From Prorocentrum cordatum (lineage: Eukaryota > Sar > Dinophyceae > Prorocentrales > Prorocentraceae), in contig CAUYUJ010012058.1 of NCBI GenBank assembly GCA_963575745.1, forward strand, positions 379,267 through 443,266: a DNA stretch of 64,000 nucleotides. Reading direction: 5' to 3'. The translations under genes were made by a program, and so were the position numbers. The notes beneath the pieces are model-generated. The model searched no databases. It was not told the origin of the DNA and saw only the letters and a list, made by a program, of their open reading frames with translations. Position 1 is the stretch's first letter. Each line of letters starts with the position of its first letter. Positions 9,845 through 20,519 of this stretch are shown in pieces.

Positions 9845-12560
9845 GCGGGTGGTCGACAGGCTCTAAGAACACGAATTGAAATGCGCCGAACATCCTGGAT
9901 CCCTGAAGCCCGCGCGGGAGTCGCGCCAGATGCGCCCGTGCCCCCCCCCCGCGCCAGGGAAAGGGGGGCCGTTGCGAGCCCAGAAAGAGCATGGGGGCGG
10001 CATCTTTCAGGGTGCGCCGCGGCCGTGGGTCTCGCTCTACTCCGCGCCGCGGCGGGGCGCGGGCCTCCTCCTCATTCAAAGCGCCGCGCAAATCTCCGAC
10101 TCCTGCCGCCGCGGGCCGCGGGGCCAAGGGGGGGCAGGGCCAGGCAATGCCGGGCGCGCGCAGGCCCGTGCCCGGAGGCGCGCGGGCCCTGCAATGAGAC
10201 GGACGGCCACGCCGGCACTGCCCAACAGCCTAGCTTACCAACTCTCTGCCCGGGGGGGGCATGTGCGAAGCTGCGAACGCCCTTGACCGCATTGCAGACC
10301 AGGTTGCCAGTTGTCCGCCTTTCCCAACCCCGGCTCATCAGCAAAACGTCCAAGGCTTTCGCGCGCCGGCCCCGCGGGTTTCACCCCCGGCATGTCAGTG
10401 TGATCCGCGAGGAAGGGTTGGGGGCGGCAGCGCTCCTTTTCCAGCTGATGGGCATTGCTCGCTCTAATTACGCAGCGCGCCGTGCAAATGACGATCGCGC
10501 AGTTAGCGTGGAAACGCAGCGTGGCCCAGGCCGACGAGGCGCTGTCTTCTTCTCAGGCTCGCTTCGCGCGAAAAGGGAAGGACAGCGGAGAGGGGTGCAA
10601 CGAAATGGGGGTGGGAGAGGGCAGAGCGCGGCGCGGCCCCGGGTTCCAATCCGCCAAGAGGATGGCAGAGGCGAGCCACGAGCCACGCGAGCTAGCGGCT
10701 GGCAGAGGCCGCCGCTTTTTGCCGTAGTCGGTCGGACCTGGCTCCTCCGCGACGGGGGTGTCTCTGAGGCCGAGCTTCCGCGGAGAAGGGTCGCGGCGAT
10801 GGGGCCTGGATCATGCGGTTCACGGCGAGGCGTCGCGCAAATGGCATCTCTCCTGAGCTGCGCCCGAATTGTGTGCGGCGGCAAACTCCCTTACACATCT
10901 TACATTGGCGGTCTCGCGCCTGGGGCAATTATTCAAGTCCAGCCGTGGTAAGCTCGGGCATGCGCGATGCCTGCGGTCGGCGCCAGGTGCGAGCATGGGG
11001 CGAGGTCCATGCGACGGACGCGATGCCTGAGTCTGATCTCCAGTCAAGAGGGTAAAAGCTCTCCCAGGTGCCGAGGCAAAAGAGCTTCAGAGTCGGTTCT
11101 TCGCTGCCGGATCCAGGCCCGCCCTGGCGCGCGGGGCTCGCGGCCGTGGATTCGCGCCGAAAGGGAATTATAGAGGGCGCGAGTTTTAGGGGGGGCAGCT
11201 TTCAGCGGCAAAGATAGGGCGGCCACGGTGGATCTCGAGTGGTGCGCGGCGGAGGGCATTGGCCCCGTCGTCTGGGCAGGGGCCGGTCTGGCAAGATGCG
11301 TCGCCGAATTGTGGAACAACAGCGGAACCAGAAGGCTCGCGCGGACCGCTGGTCTTGCAAGGGGCCACGGGGCGCGCTCGATCATGCAGCGCAAGACATT
11401 GCAAACAGCATCGGGGCAGGGTTGCTGAGAAGAGCGCATGGTCCCGTGGATTTTCTTTGCAAGTGGGTCACTCGCGCAGGTTGGGAACTCCCGTCTGCCA
11501 TCGAGACTCAGGACAGGGGGGGTCAGCTTGGGGCCCGCTTCAGACAGCCCCCGGAAAAGGGTCAGCAAGGAGATCCAGTGGCAGTTCCAGGGCGCATTTC
11601 TATGACTTCTCGAACAATAATGCGCCTGCAGACTCAGACATTGCTATGTCTGGCTTGTGGTGGGAGCTTTTTCCAGAGGCAGCGCCCGCTGGCAGGCCTC
11701 AGCTTTCGAGGGCAGTCTCTGGCTACTGGACAAACGCGCGCAGCGTGGGGGCACCCGGGCGCCCGCGACTGCCCGCGTCGCAACGCGCCTGGTACGCGCG
11801 CCCGCGGAATGCGGAAATGCCCGCGAAGCCAGAGCATCTGGCGGGGAGTTGTCGGCAATATTCGGGGCGGGGCCAAGGCGATCCGAGGCATCCCTCTATG
11901 CCCGCGGCGTTCGGCGGCCAGACCTGGCGCCCCCAGGGCGGCCCAGGACTGGGCATATTGAAATGCTGGACCAGAGCGGGCCGTGCCGCGATAGAGCGTT
12001 TGACAGGGATTTTCAGTTTTCGGAGATGGTTCCACGATTGGCCCATCCCACTCGCATAATAGCAGGCCCGGCTTGGCAGCAGTCCAATTCTATGCCGGCG
12101 GGGAGCTGATGTTGGCCGCTAGGACATCCTCGCCAGCGGATTCCCCTCGTACCCTTGCACGTAGCGTTTAAGCTCTTGTCTAGGCCAGCGTCATTCGCCT
12201 CTGATTGGGCAGCCCTTCGTAAAGTTACCCGATCCAATGGCAGGCAGTCGCTTCTCGGGAGAATGCTGGCGCTCTGTTGGTTTCCATCTCCCAGCGGATC
12301 CGCAGACCCCCGCGGGCAAGACCAATGCGCATCGAAGCAGGGCGACCGTCGCGGAAGCTGAGCTAGACGGCAATGCCGAGAAGGCTGCCAGGAAGCGTGC
12401 GCTCCCCAGGCAGGACATGGAGGCCCGCGTCGAGGCCGCCCGTGCCCATGCTGCCCTGCTCGACGTCGCGTGGCCGGATCCTCTGGGAGTGGCCTCGGGC
12501 CACAGATATGTGGCCCGATGCCCAGTCGCGGTCCTCCAGGGGGCGTGATTGTTTTTTGAT
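9845..12560. other. 2.7-kb GC-rich unique block, no gene supported
   Basis: This is the longest stretch without simple repeats in the first third. Several long frames are open on both strands, as expected from the GC content, but none shows a protein-like composition or a motif I recognise. GGGTTCCAATCC at 10,641 resembles a tRNA T-arm but does not fold into one. Confidence 0.4.
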
Positions 12561-13330
12561 TTGGTTTCCCATATTATTGAGGCTATGGATGCGGGGCCCC
12601 GTTTTCACCACGAGCCCACGGCAATCTGTGCCAACGAAGCGAAATTGCCTTTAATATTATGCGGTGGTGTGGGGGGTGTTACAATATTGTGTAATTGTTG
12701 AAACTGCGCGGAATTCACTCGTGTCAGAACTGAGGAAGTTACGGAGCGGCCGAATTCCAAGCACACCTGACAGGTTGTTACATCCTATGCCTATATGTGT
12801 CCGCTTGTGGCGGGGATTTGGAGAGGATCGCATCCGAAAGTGGGCGTTGCACTAGTCCGACCTATTTAGGCCTCATCCTTTGTTGTTGCACTGTTTGTGT
12901 GTCGCAGTTTCGAGTGTGCCAGAGTATCATCAGTGCAATTCCGCTGTCAGGAGTCTTTGCAGATATGTGGTATTCCAGGTGTACTCGCCCATCCGTGAGA
13001 GGAACTGTTACGAACCATTGAGTGATGTTTGCTTGGTCCAGGCGAATTCAGCTTGCAGCTCGCCCGGGCGAGGTTGCTCTTGAACTGCGTTTTATATTTC
13101 ATATCCTCCTCCTTGCATATCCCCGCCTCACCCTGCTCCTTTTTTCCCCATTTCGTAGCATGAGCTGCTGTGCTCTAGCACAGCAAGGTCATCGACTGTT
13201 TGGGGGGTCCAGGGGGAGAGGGGAATGGGGGGAAGATGTGATCTATGGAGCAGACGGGTGACGAGTTTTGCCGTCAGTGCCGCCGTCGACCAATGGTCGA
13301 CTGGCGATGATTGGGCTCTTGCTGTGTCGC
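12561..13330. other. No gene seen; lower-GC unique sequence
   Basis: The sequence is less GC-rich than its surroundings and free of tracts. No feature recognised. Confidence 0.4.
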
Positions 13331-13359
13331 CGAGTACGACCGAGGGAAAATTGGGGGAG

Positions 13360-13930
13360 GAGGAGGGACGACTTGTACGAGAAGGAGGATGGAGGAATGA
13401 GGAGGGAGGGGTGAGTGGGAAATCGAGGGAGGAGGGAGGAGGAGGGACGAGGGACGAGGAGGAATAAGTATCTGAGGAGGGAGGAGGACGAGGGAGGACG
13501 AGGAGGGAGGAGGAGGAGGGAGAAGGAAGAAAGAAGAGGGAGAGAACAGCGGGAATTTCGAGGTGGAGGGTTCCGGCAGGGACCCTGAACATGAACGCGG
13601 GCGCCTTCAACTGGAGCTCCACTTCCCCAGCGGGGCAGGGCACTGGCGCCAGCTCCGAGTTCGCCGCGGGGGACCCCAGGCGGGAGGGAGGGAAAGAGAC
13701 CGAGGAGGAGGAGGAGGAGGAGGAGGAGGGGGAGGAGGAGAGGAAGAGGAGATGAGGAGGAGCAGGTGGAGGATGAGGAGGAGGGAGAGGAGGAAAAAGA
13801 TGACGAGGAGGAGGAGCAGGACAGAGGAAGGGGGGAAGGGAACGATGAGCAGGAGGATAAGGAGGAGGAGGGGGGAGGGAGGGATGGGAGGAAGGATGGA
13901 GGAGGAGATTGAGGGAGTGAGGGAGCGAGG
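13360..13930 (-). repeat. (GGA)n purine tracts with short unique islands
   Basis: GGA/GGAG triplets dominate 13,425-13,555 and 13,690-13,930, with a unique island at 13,560-13,690. Read on the minus strand these are polypyrimidine tracts. Confidence 0.85.
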
Positions 13931-14207
13931 GAGGGAAGACAGAATGGAAGTTGGGAGGGAGGGGTTGGCCGGCGCTGTCGCGCATCGGCCCGTCACGTCG
14001 CGTTGGCCGCGACGGACCGGCTCTTGCTGCGTTCGAGGGCGCGCGGCAGTGACGCGCGGTCCGTTTCAGAGAAGCGAAACGGAGGAGGGAGGGTGGGAAG
14101 GATGGCAAGCGGAAGTGTCTTTAGCAGATAATTTGTTTGTTTCCGAAGACATAAAGCATAAAAATGATCTCTCATCGAGAGCAAAAGAACCGCCCACCCT
14201 AATAACA

Positions 14208-14365
14208 CGATGAAGACGTGGCCGCACTGAGGTCCCAATCTTCGCATTAGGGATCGTAATTCTGGGCGGTTTGGTTCGCTACATCTGCAGAACAAAAAAA
14301 GAATCTTATTTTCCTGGCCCTCCTAACTTGGGTCCCCTCCCAAGGGGTCAGGGATCATTTTTTTG
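14208..14365 (+). repeat. Family O dispersed repeat, copy 1
   Basis: It shares GATGAAGACGTGGCC, TTCGCAT.AGGGATC.TAATT, CTGGCCCTCCTAA and a closing GGTCAGGG.TC with 17,712-17,880. No terminal inverted repeat was found. Confidence 0.65.
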
Positions 14366-14696
14366 ACAATCGATGTCGGGTAGCACCGCGCAGATTTCTT
14401 GGGCCGGCGCTTGCGCCGCCCCCAGCGCGCCCCGTGCACTGTGGAGGGGGAACCGGCGCAGAGAAATGATGGTTCTCCCGTTGTTTGATTGCTTTGAGGA
14501 GGGAGGGCGGGCGTGGGTAGGGGGGAGTGCTACAAGTCGCTGGTCGTACAACTCGCTTGTGGGCTCCCGTGCCGGCTCTTCCGACTGGGCGCGGTGTTAG
14601 ACCAGGAGTGTTGGGTTGTCGTGGGGGTCTGAAGAGGCCCATGGGGGTTCCATGGAGTTTGGGGGGTCCTGAGAGGTTATGGTGCCGAAAAGCGGT

Positions 14697-14950
14697 TAGA
14701 TGATGATGCTGATGATGTTGTTGGTGAGTGTGATGATGATGATGCTGCTGATGATGATGATGATGATGATGATGATGGTGATGTCGGTGGTTGTGGTGAT
14801 GGTGATAGTGGTGGTGATGGTGATGGTGATAGCGATGGTGATGCTGATGCTGATGCTGATGTTGGTCGTGATGGTAGTGGTGATGACGATGGTGATTGTG
14901 ATGCTGATCGTGGTGCTGATGATGATGTTGTTGATGATGACGGCGGTGCT

Positions 14951-14984
<34 letters not shown>

Positions 14985-15073
14985 ATGATGACGATGATGA
15001 TGCTGATGGTAATGATGATGATGATGCTGATGATGCTGATGATGATGATGCTGATGCTGATGATGATGCTGAT

Positions 15074-15129
<56 letters not shown>

Positions 15130-15144
15130 CAGCGATGGTGATGG

Positions 15145-15195
<51 letters not shown>

Positions 15196-15200
15196 GGAGG
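14697..15200 (+). repeat. (GAT)n tract, about 500 bp
   Basis: GATGAT triplets with interspersed GCT, GGT and GTG variants. The Met-, Asp- and Ser-rich frames across it are artefacts. Confidence 0.95.
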
Positions 15201-15224
15201 AACTGGAGATTATGTCAATCACAC

Positions 15225-15428
15225 TCACAAGCAACATGCCACTGAAACGGTGGCAGCAGCTGTTTGGGCACCATGGACATCGCGCCAAAGTTGGATCCAT
15301 TTGAGCACGCGCTGCTGTGCACACGACTCCCCAGAGGAGGAAGCGGGGGAACATGAGGAAACGTAGGAGATGATGAGAAGGACAGCGAATAATAGGAAGA
15401 TGATTCCGATAATTTGAGAAGCAGACAT
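15225..15428 (-). CDS. Possible small single-span membrane peptide (67 aa)
   Basis: On the minus strand an ATG at 15,428-15,426 opens a 67-codon frame. It starts MSASQIIGIIFLLFAVLLII (one hydrophobic span, residues about 5-25), followed by a polar tail with Cys residues and LKWIQLWRDVHGAQ. The upstream minus-strand sequence is polypyrimidine-rich, which suits a trans-splice acceptor. The two other minus frames are also open here, so the choice rests only on composition. No family recognised. Confidence 0.27.
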   Translation of the reverse strand: MSASQIIGIIFLLFAVLLIISYVSSCSPASSSGESCAQQRVLKWIQLWRDVHGAQTAAATVSVACCL

Positions 15429-15529
15429 CGAGTAACATAATTGTAGTGTCGACCAGGAGGACATTGAAGCGCTGCAGGAGCAGAGGGACTCCACACTCGT
15501 GACAAGAAATAGGATGAAGAGGATATGCA

Positions 15530-16020
15530 GGACGAGGAGGAGGAGGAGGAGGAGGTGCACGAGGAGGGGCACGTGCAAGAGAACGAGATGGGGCGGTAGC
15601 GGCAGAAGGGACACCCTTGCAGGGAACACCGCGCCGCCCACGCCGGCCGTGGTCCCTCCAGCCCTCCTTCAGGCCCTTCCTCCCCCAGTCCAGCCCTCCG
15701 TCCTTTCAGCCTCCCTCTTCCCCCCCTCACGGACATCCGGCACTTCCTCCTTCCTTCCTCTCCCCTTCCCTCTCCAGCCATCCATTCCTCCTTCCTCTTC
15801 GCTCTTCCACGCCCGCCTCTGTCTTCCTTTTTTTCGACCCTCGTCACTACTCGCTCCTCCTTTGGTCCTCCTCCACCCTTTCTCCCCCTGTCCGGCTGCC
15901 CCTCCTGAGGAGAATGTGGAGGAAAAGAAGAACCAGGAGGAGGCGGAGGAGGAACGGAAAAAGTAGGAGGAGTAGGATGAAGAGGAGGAGGAGGAGGAAG
16001 AGGAGCAGGGGGATGAGCAG
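15530..16020. repeat. GGA tracts flanking a pyrimidine-rich island
   Basis: GGA triplets at 15,530-15,560 and 15,905-16,018, with TCCCTCC-type pyrimidine-rich sequence at 15,640-15,900 between them. No gene seen. Confidence 0.8.
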
Positions 16021-16022
16021 GA

Positions 16023-16044
16023 ACCGTAGCCGTTTTGGTCCACG
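16023..16044 (+). other. Diverged spliced-leader-like sequence
   Basis: It reads ACCGTAGCCGTTTTGG followed by TCCACG. The dinoflagellate SL is (T/A/G)CCGTAGCCATTTTGG followed by CTCAAG, so 17 of 21 fixed positions agree, including 14 of the first 15. Unlike the other two SL copies it is preceded by purines, not pyrimidines, so it would not be a usable acceptor today. Confidence 0.35.
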
Positions 16045-16079
16045 TTGCAGCGGGCCAGCGCTTCCGAGTCAAGCCTTAA

Positions 16080-16980
16080 CAGGGACCAGAATTCACGAGT
16101 CCGACCCCCTCGGACGTGATGGGCAGCTACAGCAGCTTGCTGCGACCCTGCCCTGCCGTCCCGCATAGCTCTGAGTCGGCCACCGACCGACTCCCTTGCC
16201 CCAGTGATCAGGGGAGGAGAAACCAGCCGGACCCGACATGAGGCGTTCACCAAACGGCGCTGGGCATTTGCTAAACAGCCCTGCCCGGTTCGATTCCTTC
16301 TGTGGGTGCGTTTGCGGCTTCGCGTGTCGGGGTGCTCATCATGCGGGGGGGATGTTCTGCCATCAACAGTGAGGCGCGCAGGTCTGCTGCGGGGGCCAGC
16401 TCCCCCGAGGTACTGTGCTTACGTAACTGTGTCGATAGTGGGATCTTGGACCAACGCTACCAACGACGCGCAGCAACGATTGCAATGGCGACACCTCACC
16501 CCGTTTACCTTGCCCAGCCCACCCGTATTCGACAGCAGGATACCCTCACGGGCATTGTGTGGTATTTCCCGTATGGCTAGGTGCTCCAACAGGGGAAGTG
16601 TATTTCACTGTCGCGCCTGTCAACTTTTGCCAGACACGTGCGCCCAATACTCTCAGCCACAGCAGCCACAGGGAAGCGGATCTGGGTGTGGACATGGTTG
16701 GCCAGGCAAGCGGACACGGGGTTCACGTTGGCGCCGCCGGGGCGGCCCACGGTGACCGCGCCAGGCCGCAGTGAGCAGCAGCCACTCTTGTGATCGTTTT
16801 TTTGTTCAGTGTTTTGCCGATCGGCGCGGGCACTCGCACCCCCTCCCCCTCCCCATGGAGTAGATCTTGGCTGTCTTTGGTGCATGTTTCGAGCAGGTGG
16901 ACCCCCATCCCCCATAGGACGCACTTTCGCAAACAGTCGCACTAGGCAGAGGTCTGGAGCCAGACCCCCCCCCCTCCCCA
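16080..16980. other. No gene seen
   Basis: Mixed-composition sequence without tracts. Frames are open but show no recognisable domain. GGTTCGATTCC at 16,291 resembles a tRNA B box, but flanking bases do not pair as a T-arm. Confidence 0.4.
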
Positions 16981-17179
16981 CCCTTTCCGTCCCATGCCGA
17001 AACGCCGAAAAAGAACACGCTCACTTTCCCCCGCCCTTCCCTCCCCCTCCCTGGCTCCGCCAACTGCTCTCAGCCGTCCCGTGCGCGCGCCAGCTTCCTG
17101 TGTGCACTCGTTCCAATGTGTCTCCGCCACCGCCCCTGATCTTCTCGGCCGCCGCCACGCCCACACAGGGGGTCGGGGA

Positions 17180-17435
17180 GATGCCTCCCTCCCTCCTCCC
17201 TCCTCCTCCTCCCTCCTTCTCTTCCTCCTCCTCCTCCTCCCTCCTCCCTCCTCTCCTCCTCCTCCTCCTCCGCCTCCTCCTCCTCCTCCCTCCCTCCTCC
17301 TCCTCCTCTCTCCTCCTCATCCCTCCTCCTCCTCCTCCTCCTCCTCCCTCCTCCTCCTCCTCCTCCTCCTCCTCCTCCTCCCTCCTCCTCCTCTCCTCCT
17401 CCTCCTCCTCCTCCTCCTCCTCCTCCTCCTCCCCC
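17180..17435 (+). repeat. (TCC)n polypyrimidine tract
   Basis: TCC/CTC triplets with TCCC interruptions, extending as looser pyrimidine-rich sequence to about 17,560. Confidence 0.95.
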
Positions 17436-17711
17436 TCCTCCTTCCCACTCCTCCCTTGCGGTCGTCGTTTTCCCGCGTCCCTCTCTCGCCTCTCGCGGCT
17501 CATCTCTCCCCCCCCACCTCTTTCCCTCCTCGTCCTCTCCTCCCCTCGTGGTTCCTTCGCCCTCCCCGTCCTGCATCATGCCCCCGCCGCGGGCGGCGAG
17601 GTTTCTCCTGCGAGCCTGCCCGTGGCGGCACTCGAAGGAGCTCAAGTATCCCAGCGGTGGGCGGCGGGGGCCATCGGTCATTGAGGGCAGGGAGGCCCTG
17701 ACCCTGACGAC

Positions 17712-17880
17712 ACCATGAAGACGTGGCCTCACCGGGGTCCCCGTCTTCGCATCAGGGATCATAATTCTGGGCAGGTTGGTTCGATACGCCTGCAGGCAAA
17801 GGCAGCCCATCCCTGATGTTCCTGGCCCTCCTAATTTAGATCCCCTCCCAACGGTCAGGGGTCCTTTCTGGTAAATCTGT
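17712..17880 (+). repeat. Family O dispersed repeat, copy 2
   Basis: Same orientation as copy 1 at 14,208 and similarly placed between long trinucleotide tracts. Confidence 0.65.
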
Positions 17881-17924
17881 AAGGTTGCGGGAGACAGAGG
17901 GAAAGCTCCAAGCTTGGATCGATG

Positions 17925-18022
17925 AGGAGGAGGGGAGGAAGACAAGGCAAGGAGGAGGAGGGGAGGAGGAGGAGGAGGAGGAGGAGGAGGAGAAGGAGGA
18001 GGAGGAGGAGGATCGATGATGA

Positions 18023-18094
<72 letters not shown>

Positions 18095-18180
18095 CTGATG
18101 ATGATGATGAGGATGATGAGGAGGAGGAGGAGGAGGAGGAGGAGGAGGAGAAGGAGGAGGAGGAGGAGAAGGAGGAGGAC
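17925..18180. repeat. Compound (GGA)n-(GAT)n-(GGA)n tract
   Basis: GGA triplets at 17,925-18,012, GAT at 18,016-18,115, GGA again to 18,180. On the minus strand this is a TCC-TCA-TCC pyrimidine-rich block. Confidence 0.95.
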
Positions 18181-18380
18181 CTTTATCTTTACCAGCTGTT
18201 CGTGGTGACCTGCTGCATGGCGGGGCAGGATCTCAAGCTCAGATGCGGGAGCACTCACGACTCAGGGAGGAAAGACACCCTGCACCTCCATGGACGGGTA
18301 GAAGACAATGGCGTAGAAAGCAATAACCAAACACACCGACACGATGCAACCCGCAGTGTCGAAATTACAATGCTCCTCCA

Positions 18381-18790
18381 GCAATATCCCTCAGGAAAGT
18401 GGCGAGCTGCATGCTTATTTCAAAAACACCAGCCAGAGAAGAACATACCAATCACACACAACACACAAAACAATGCCGAACTGCTGCACCAAAGCCCGGC
18501 CGCCATGACCGCCACACCGAACGCCATGAGGCCGCGTACTCCAAGACGCGCAACGCATGCCACACCCACACCAGTTGGCCCACGAGCACAAGCCGTGGCA
18601 AGACATTATGAACAACTTCGCTCCGTGAGAAGACAAACCATAACTGAAGACAATGATGAAGACGCCCGGCAATAGTAGTGACCCCAAGTGAAGTAATAAA
18701 TTGTGCCACCTCCAGCAATACTCACAAAGTATGTGTCGAGCTGCACGCTACTTTCAACCACCAGCCAGAGAAACACAATATGAAACCCAC
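18381..18790 (-). repeat. Duplicated ~75-bp segment within the minus-strand SL locus
   Basis: 18,381-18,456 and 18,713-18,790 share CAGCAATA, GAGCTGCA.GCT and CACCAGCCAGAGAA in register, 332 bp apart. Read on the minus strand they include hydrophobic codons (FLLWLV-type). The frames are broken by stops, so this may be decayed tandem exons or untranslated sequence of the SL-headed transcript that begins near 19,264. Confidence 0.45.
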
Positions 18791-18875
18791 CACGTGGAAT
18801 ACACTGCCGAACACTGCACCAACACGTCCTGAGGGCACACCAGGCCCGAGGGCGAGGGGAATGCTAGCCAACGGC

Positions 18876-19067
18876 TCATCCCTCGAGCCCTAAATCAAAA
18901 ATACCTGAGCCCCATCCCACCAGAAATCGACTGCACAATGACAACCAGTGGAAAGCGCTCAGGCCCGTGATACAAGTACGAGCTGCCTCAAATATCGTAG
19001 CGGACCCCATGCCCACAACGATAACCAGCATGCCCAGCAGCCCGTCCACTAAGAAGTCTTGCCTCAT
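18876..19067 (-). CDS. Possible small membrane protein downstream of an SL relic (63 aa)
   Basis: This is the first ATG frame of appreciable length downstream, on the minus strand, of the SL relic at 19,243-19,264; three earlier ATGs open only very short frames. It begins MRQDFLVDGLLGMLVIVVGM, a hydrophobic span at residues about 6-22, then SATIFEAARTCITGLSAFHW and a second hydrophobic stretch. No family recognised. If the SL relic marks a retroposed mRNA, this frame or a spliced version of it is the natural coding candidate. It may equally be a decayed remnant, because the locus downstream carries many stops. Confidence 0.3.
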   Translation of the reverse strand: MRQDFLVDGLLGMLVIVVGMGSATIFEAARTCITGLSAFHWLSLCSRFLVGWGSGIFDLGLEG

Positions 19068-19227
19068 CACACGAGGAGACCACTGAGCTGCAGCGGCATG
19101 TACCTGAAGAGAGGCAACAAATTCAACCCGGCGTTGCCAGGAGCATTTGGACCTCAAGCGGCAGGGGGCGGCGCACCTCCCCACATTAAGCCCTGGGACG
19201 ACGGCCGAGCGGCGCTGCGGGGGGGCA

Positions 19228-19264
19228 CTCGGGCCACCGTGGCTTGAGACAAAATGGCTACGGA
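19228..19264 (-). other. Spliced-leader relic on the minus strand, with a probable second partial relic
   Basis: The minus strand from 19,264 to 19,243 reads TCCGTAGCCATTTTGT then CTCAAG, which is 21 of 22 bases of the dinoflagellate SL. The next 15 bases (19,242-19,228, CCACGGTGGCCCGAG) align in register with the truncated SL form CCATTTTGGCTCAAG at 10 of 15 positions. A (TCC)n tract directly precedes it on the minus strand (19,265-19,315), and the AG of CCGTAG can act as trans-splice acceptor. Genomic SL at a gene's 5' end is the known signature of a reverse-transcribed trans-spliced mRNA. Confidence 0.8.
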
Positions 19265-19315
19265 GGAGAAAGAGGAGGAGGAGGAGGAGGAGGAGGAGGA
19301 GGAGGAGGAGGAGCA
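19265..19315 (-). promoter_or_regulatory. Polypyrimidine tract (minus strand) before the SL relic acceptor
   Basis: (GGA)n on the plus strand is (TCC)n on the minus strand and ends directly at the CCGTAG acceptor of the SL relic. This is the expected layout of a trans-splice acceptor. Confidence 0.6.
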
Positions 19316-19454
19316 GGGATTTCATCCCTTTGATGTAACCGTCGTCGTCCCCTTCCGCTGGCGTCTCGCAGATGTGGCTGAGGCATGGGGTTGCTCCCCA
19401 AAAAGGGGAGGAGGATTGGAGGAGGAGGAGGAGGAAGAGGAGGAGGATGAGGAG

Positions 19455-19622
19455 GAGGACCCGTGTAAACCCAAGACGCACGAGACATTGTTGCAATGAA
19501 CCCTCCTTCCAAGTTCCCTCTTCACAGGTCCCTGCAAGACTTTGTTTTCATTGCGGGGTGTTATACATTGGACGACAAACATTTGAGAATAATCAACCGT
19601 GCCAAAACACCATTCCTTAGAT
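19455..19622 (+). repeat. Family BB dispersed repeat, copy 1
   Basis: It follows a GGA tract and shares GTGTAAACCCAA, CCTTCC.AAG.TTCC.CTTCA.AGG.CC and GCCAAAACA..TTCT with 46,533-46,703, which also follows a GGA tract. Confidence 0.6.
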
Positions 19623-19704
19623 TGCGAAGTCCTTGCGGCCGGTGTCGCCCACCTTGAAGGCGGACGACGACAGCGACGACGAAGCACATTCGAAAACTTG
19701 TAGG

Positions 19705-19925
19705 GGGAATTTCCCTTGGGCCTCCTGGGAGCCTCTCGGGGGCTTCTCGGGCGCCTGTCGGGGCCTCCCGGGGGCCTCTTGGGGCGGAAGGCTCGAAGTG
19801 TCGGTTGGTGTTCCCCTCTCCGGAGCCTCCTGGGGCCTTCTTGGGGCTCTGTTCGGGTGTCTTGGGGCGGTCTTAGGGCCGTCTTGGGCAGTGTTGGGGC
19901 GCTTTTCGGCAGCCTCTTGACGCCA
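19705..19925 (+). repeat. Superfamily M satellite block
   Basis: CCTCTTGGGGC-type units with the linked GGAAGGCTCGAAGTG..GGT block, in the same orientation as 4,405-4,660. Confidence 0.75.
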
Positions 19926-20164
19926 GCTTGGGGCGCTTGTGGTGGCTTCCTGCGGGGCGACTGTGCGCGGATCGAATCGCGGGTGGACTGCCTGTGGGCA
20001 CGCGGGGCTGGGGGCAGCTGGGGAGCGAGGAGGCGGGCCGCGGGTGCGTAGCGAGGGGGCGTCGGGGGCGCGCCGTCTTGGCGCGTCGCGGAGGGGTCGC
20101 TTGGCGGGGCGAAGCTGCACTGTGGAGTTGCACTTCAGGCACGCGCCGAGGGACCGTGTGAGAC

Positions 20165-20458
20165 CGCTGCCCCCAGGTGGGCCACGCGGGGCCCTCCTTG
20201 GGGGCAGGGGCGGGGAGGGGCGCGGCTCCTGCCTCGGAGGGGCGGGGCGGCGGCTCGGCAGACGAGGTAAAAAAGCGTGGACAGACCAAGCGGGTGGACG
20301 GCACCGGCGTGGGCGTACAGCCGAGATTGCTGGCAGGGATGGGTAACCTTCCCTGATGTATTCTGCTCGCCGGGGAGTCCGTGCTGATGCAAGATCGGGT
20401 GTGGTGTGTCGGAGTTGCCCGTGGTCTTCTGCAGCCTGCGGGTGAAGCGCAGAGCTGA
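20165..20458 (+). repeat. Uninterrupted copy of the repeat that hosts the LINE
   Basis: 20,176-20,275 (GCCACGCGGGGCCCTCCTTG ... GGCTCGGCAGACGAGG) matches 27,298-27,377, left of the LINE. 20,283-20,458 (AGACCAAGCGGGTGGACGGC ... GAAGCGCAGAGC) matches 34,157-34,333, right of it. Here the two halves are separated by about 8 bp rather than 6.8 kb, so this is a natural empty-site paralogue. Confidence 0.8.
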
Positions 20459-20519
20459 TCCTCCTGCTGTCTGTGGAGCGCGAAGCTGCAGAGGGATACA
20501 GTCGAGACCGATGATAGGG

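Noticed and set aside
10641-10652. tRNA T-arm-like GGGTTCCAATCC
   Set aside because: The flanking bases do not form a T-stem and no acceptor or anticodon arm is present.
14700-15245. 181-residue Met/Val-rich frame
   Set aside because: It is (ATG)n read from the GAT tract.
16291-16301. tRNA B-box-like GGTTCGATTCC
   Set aside because: Only two of five T-stem pairs form; no other arms found.
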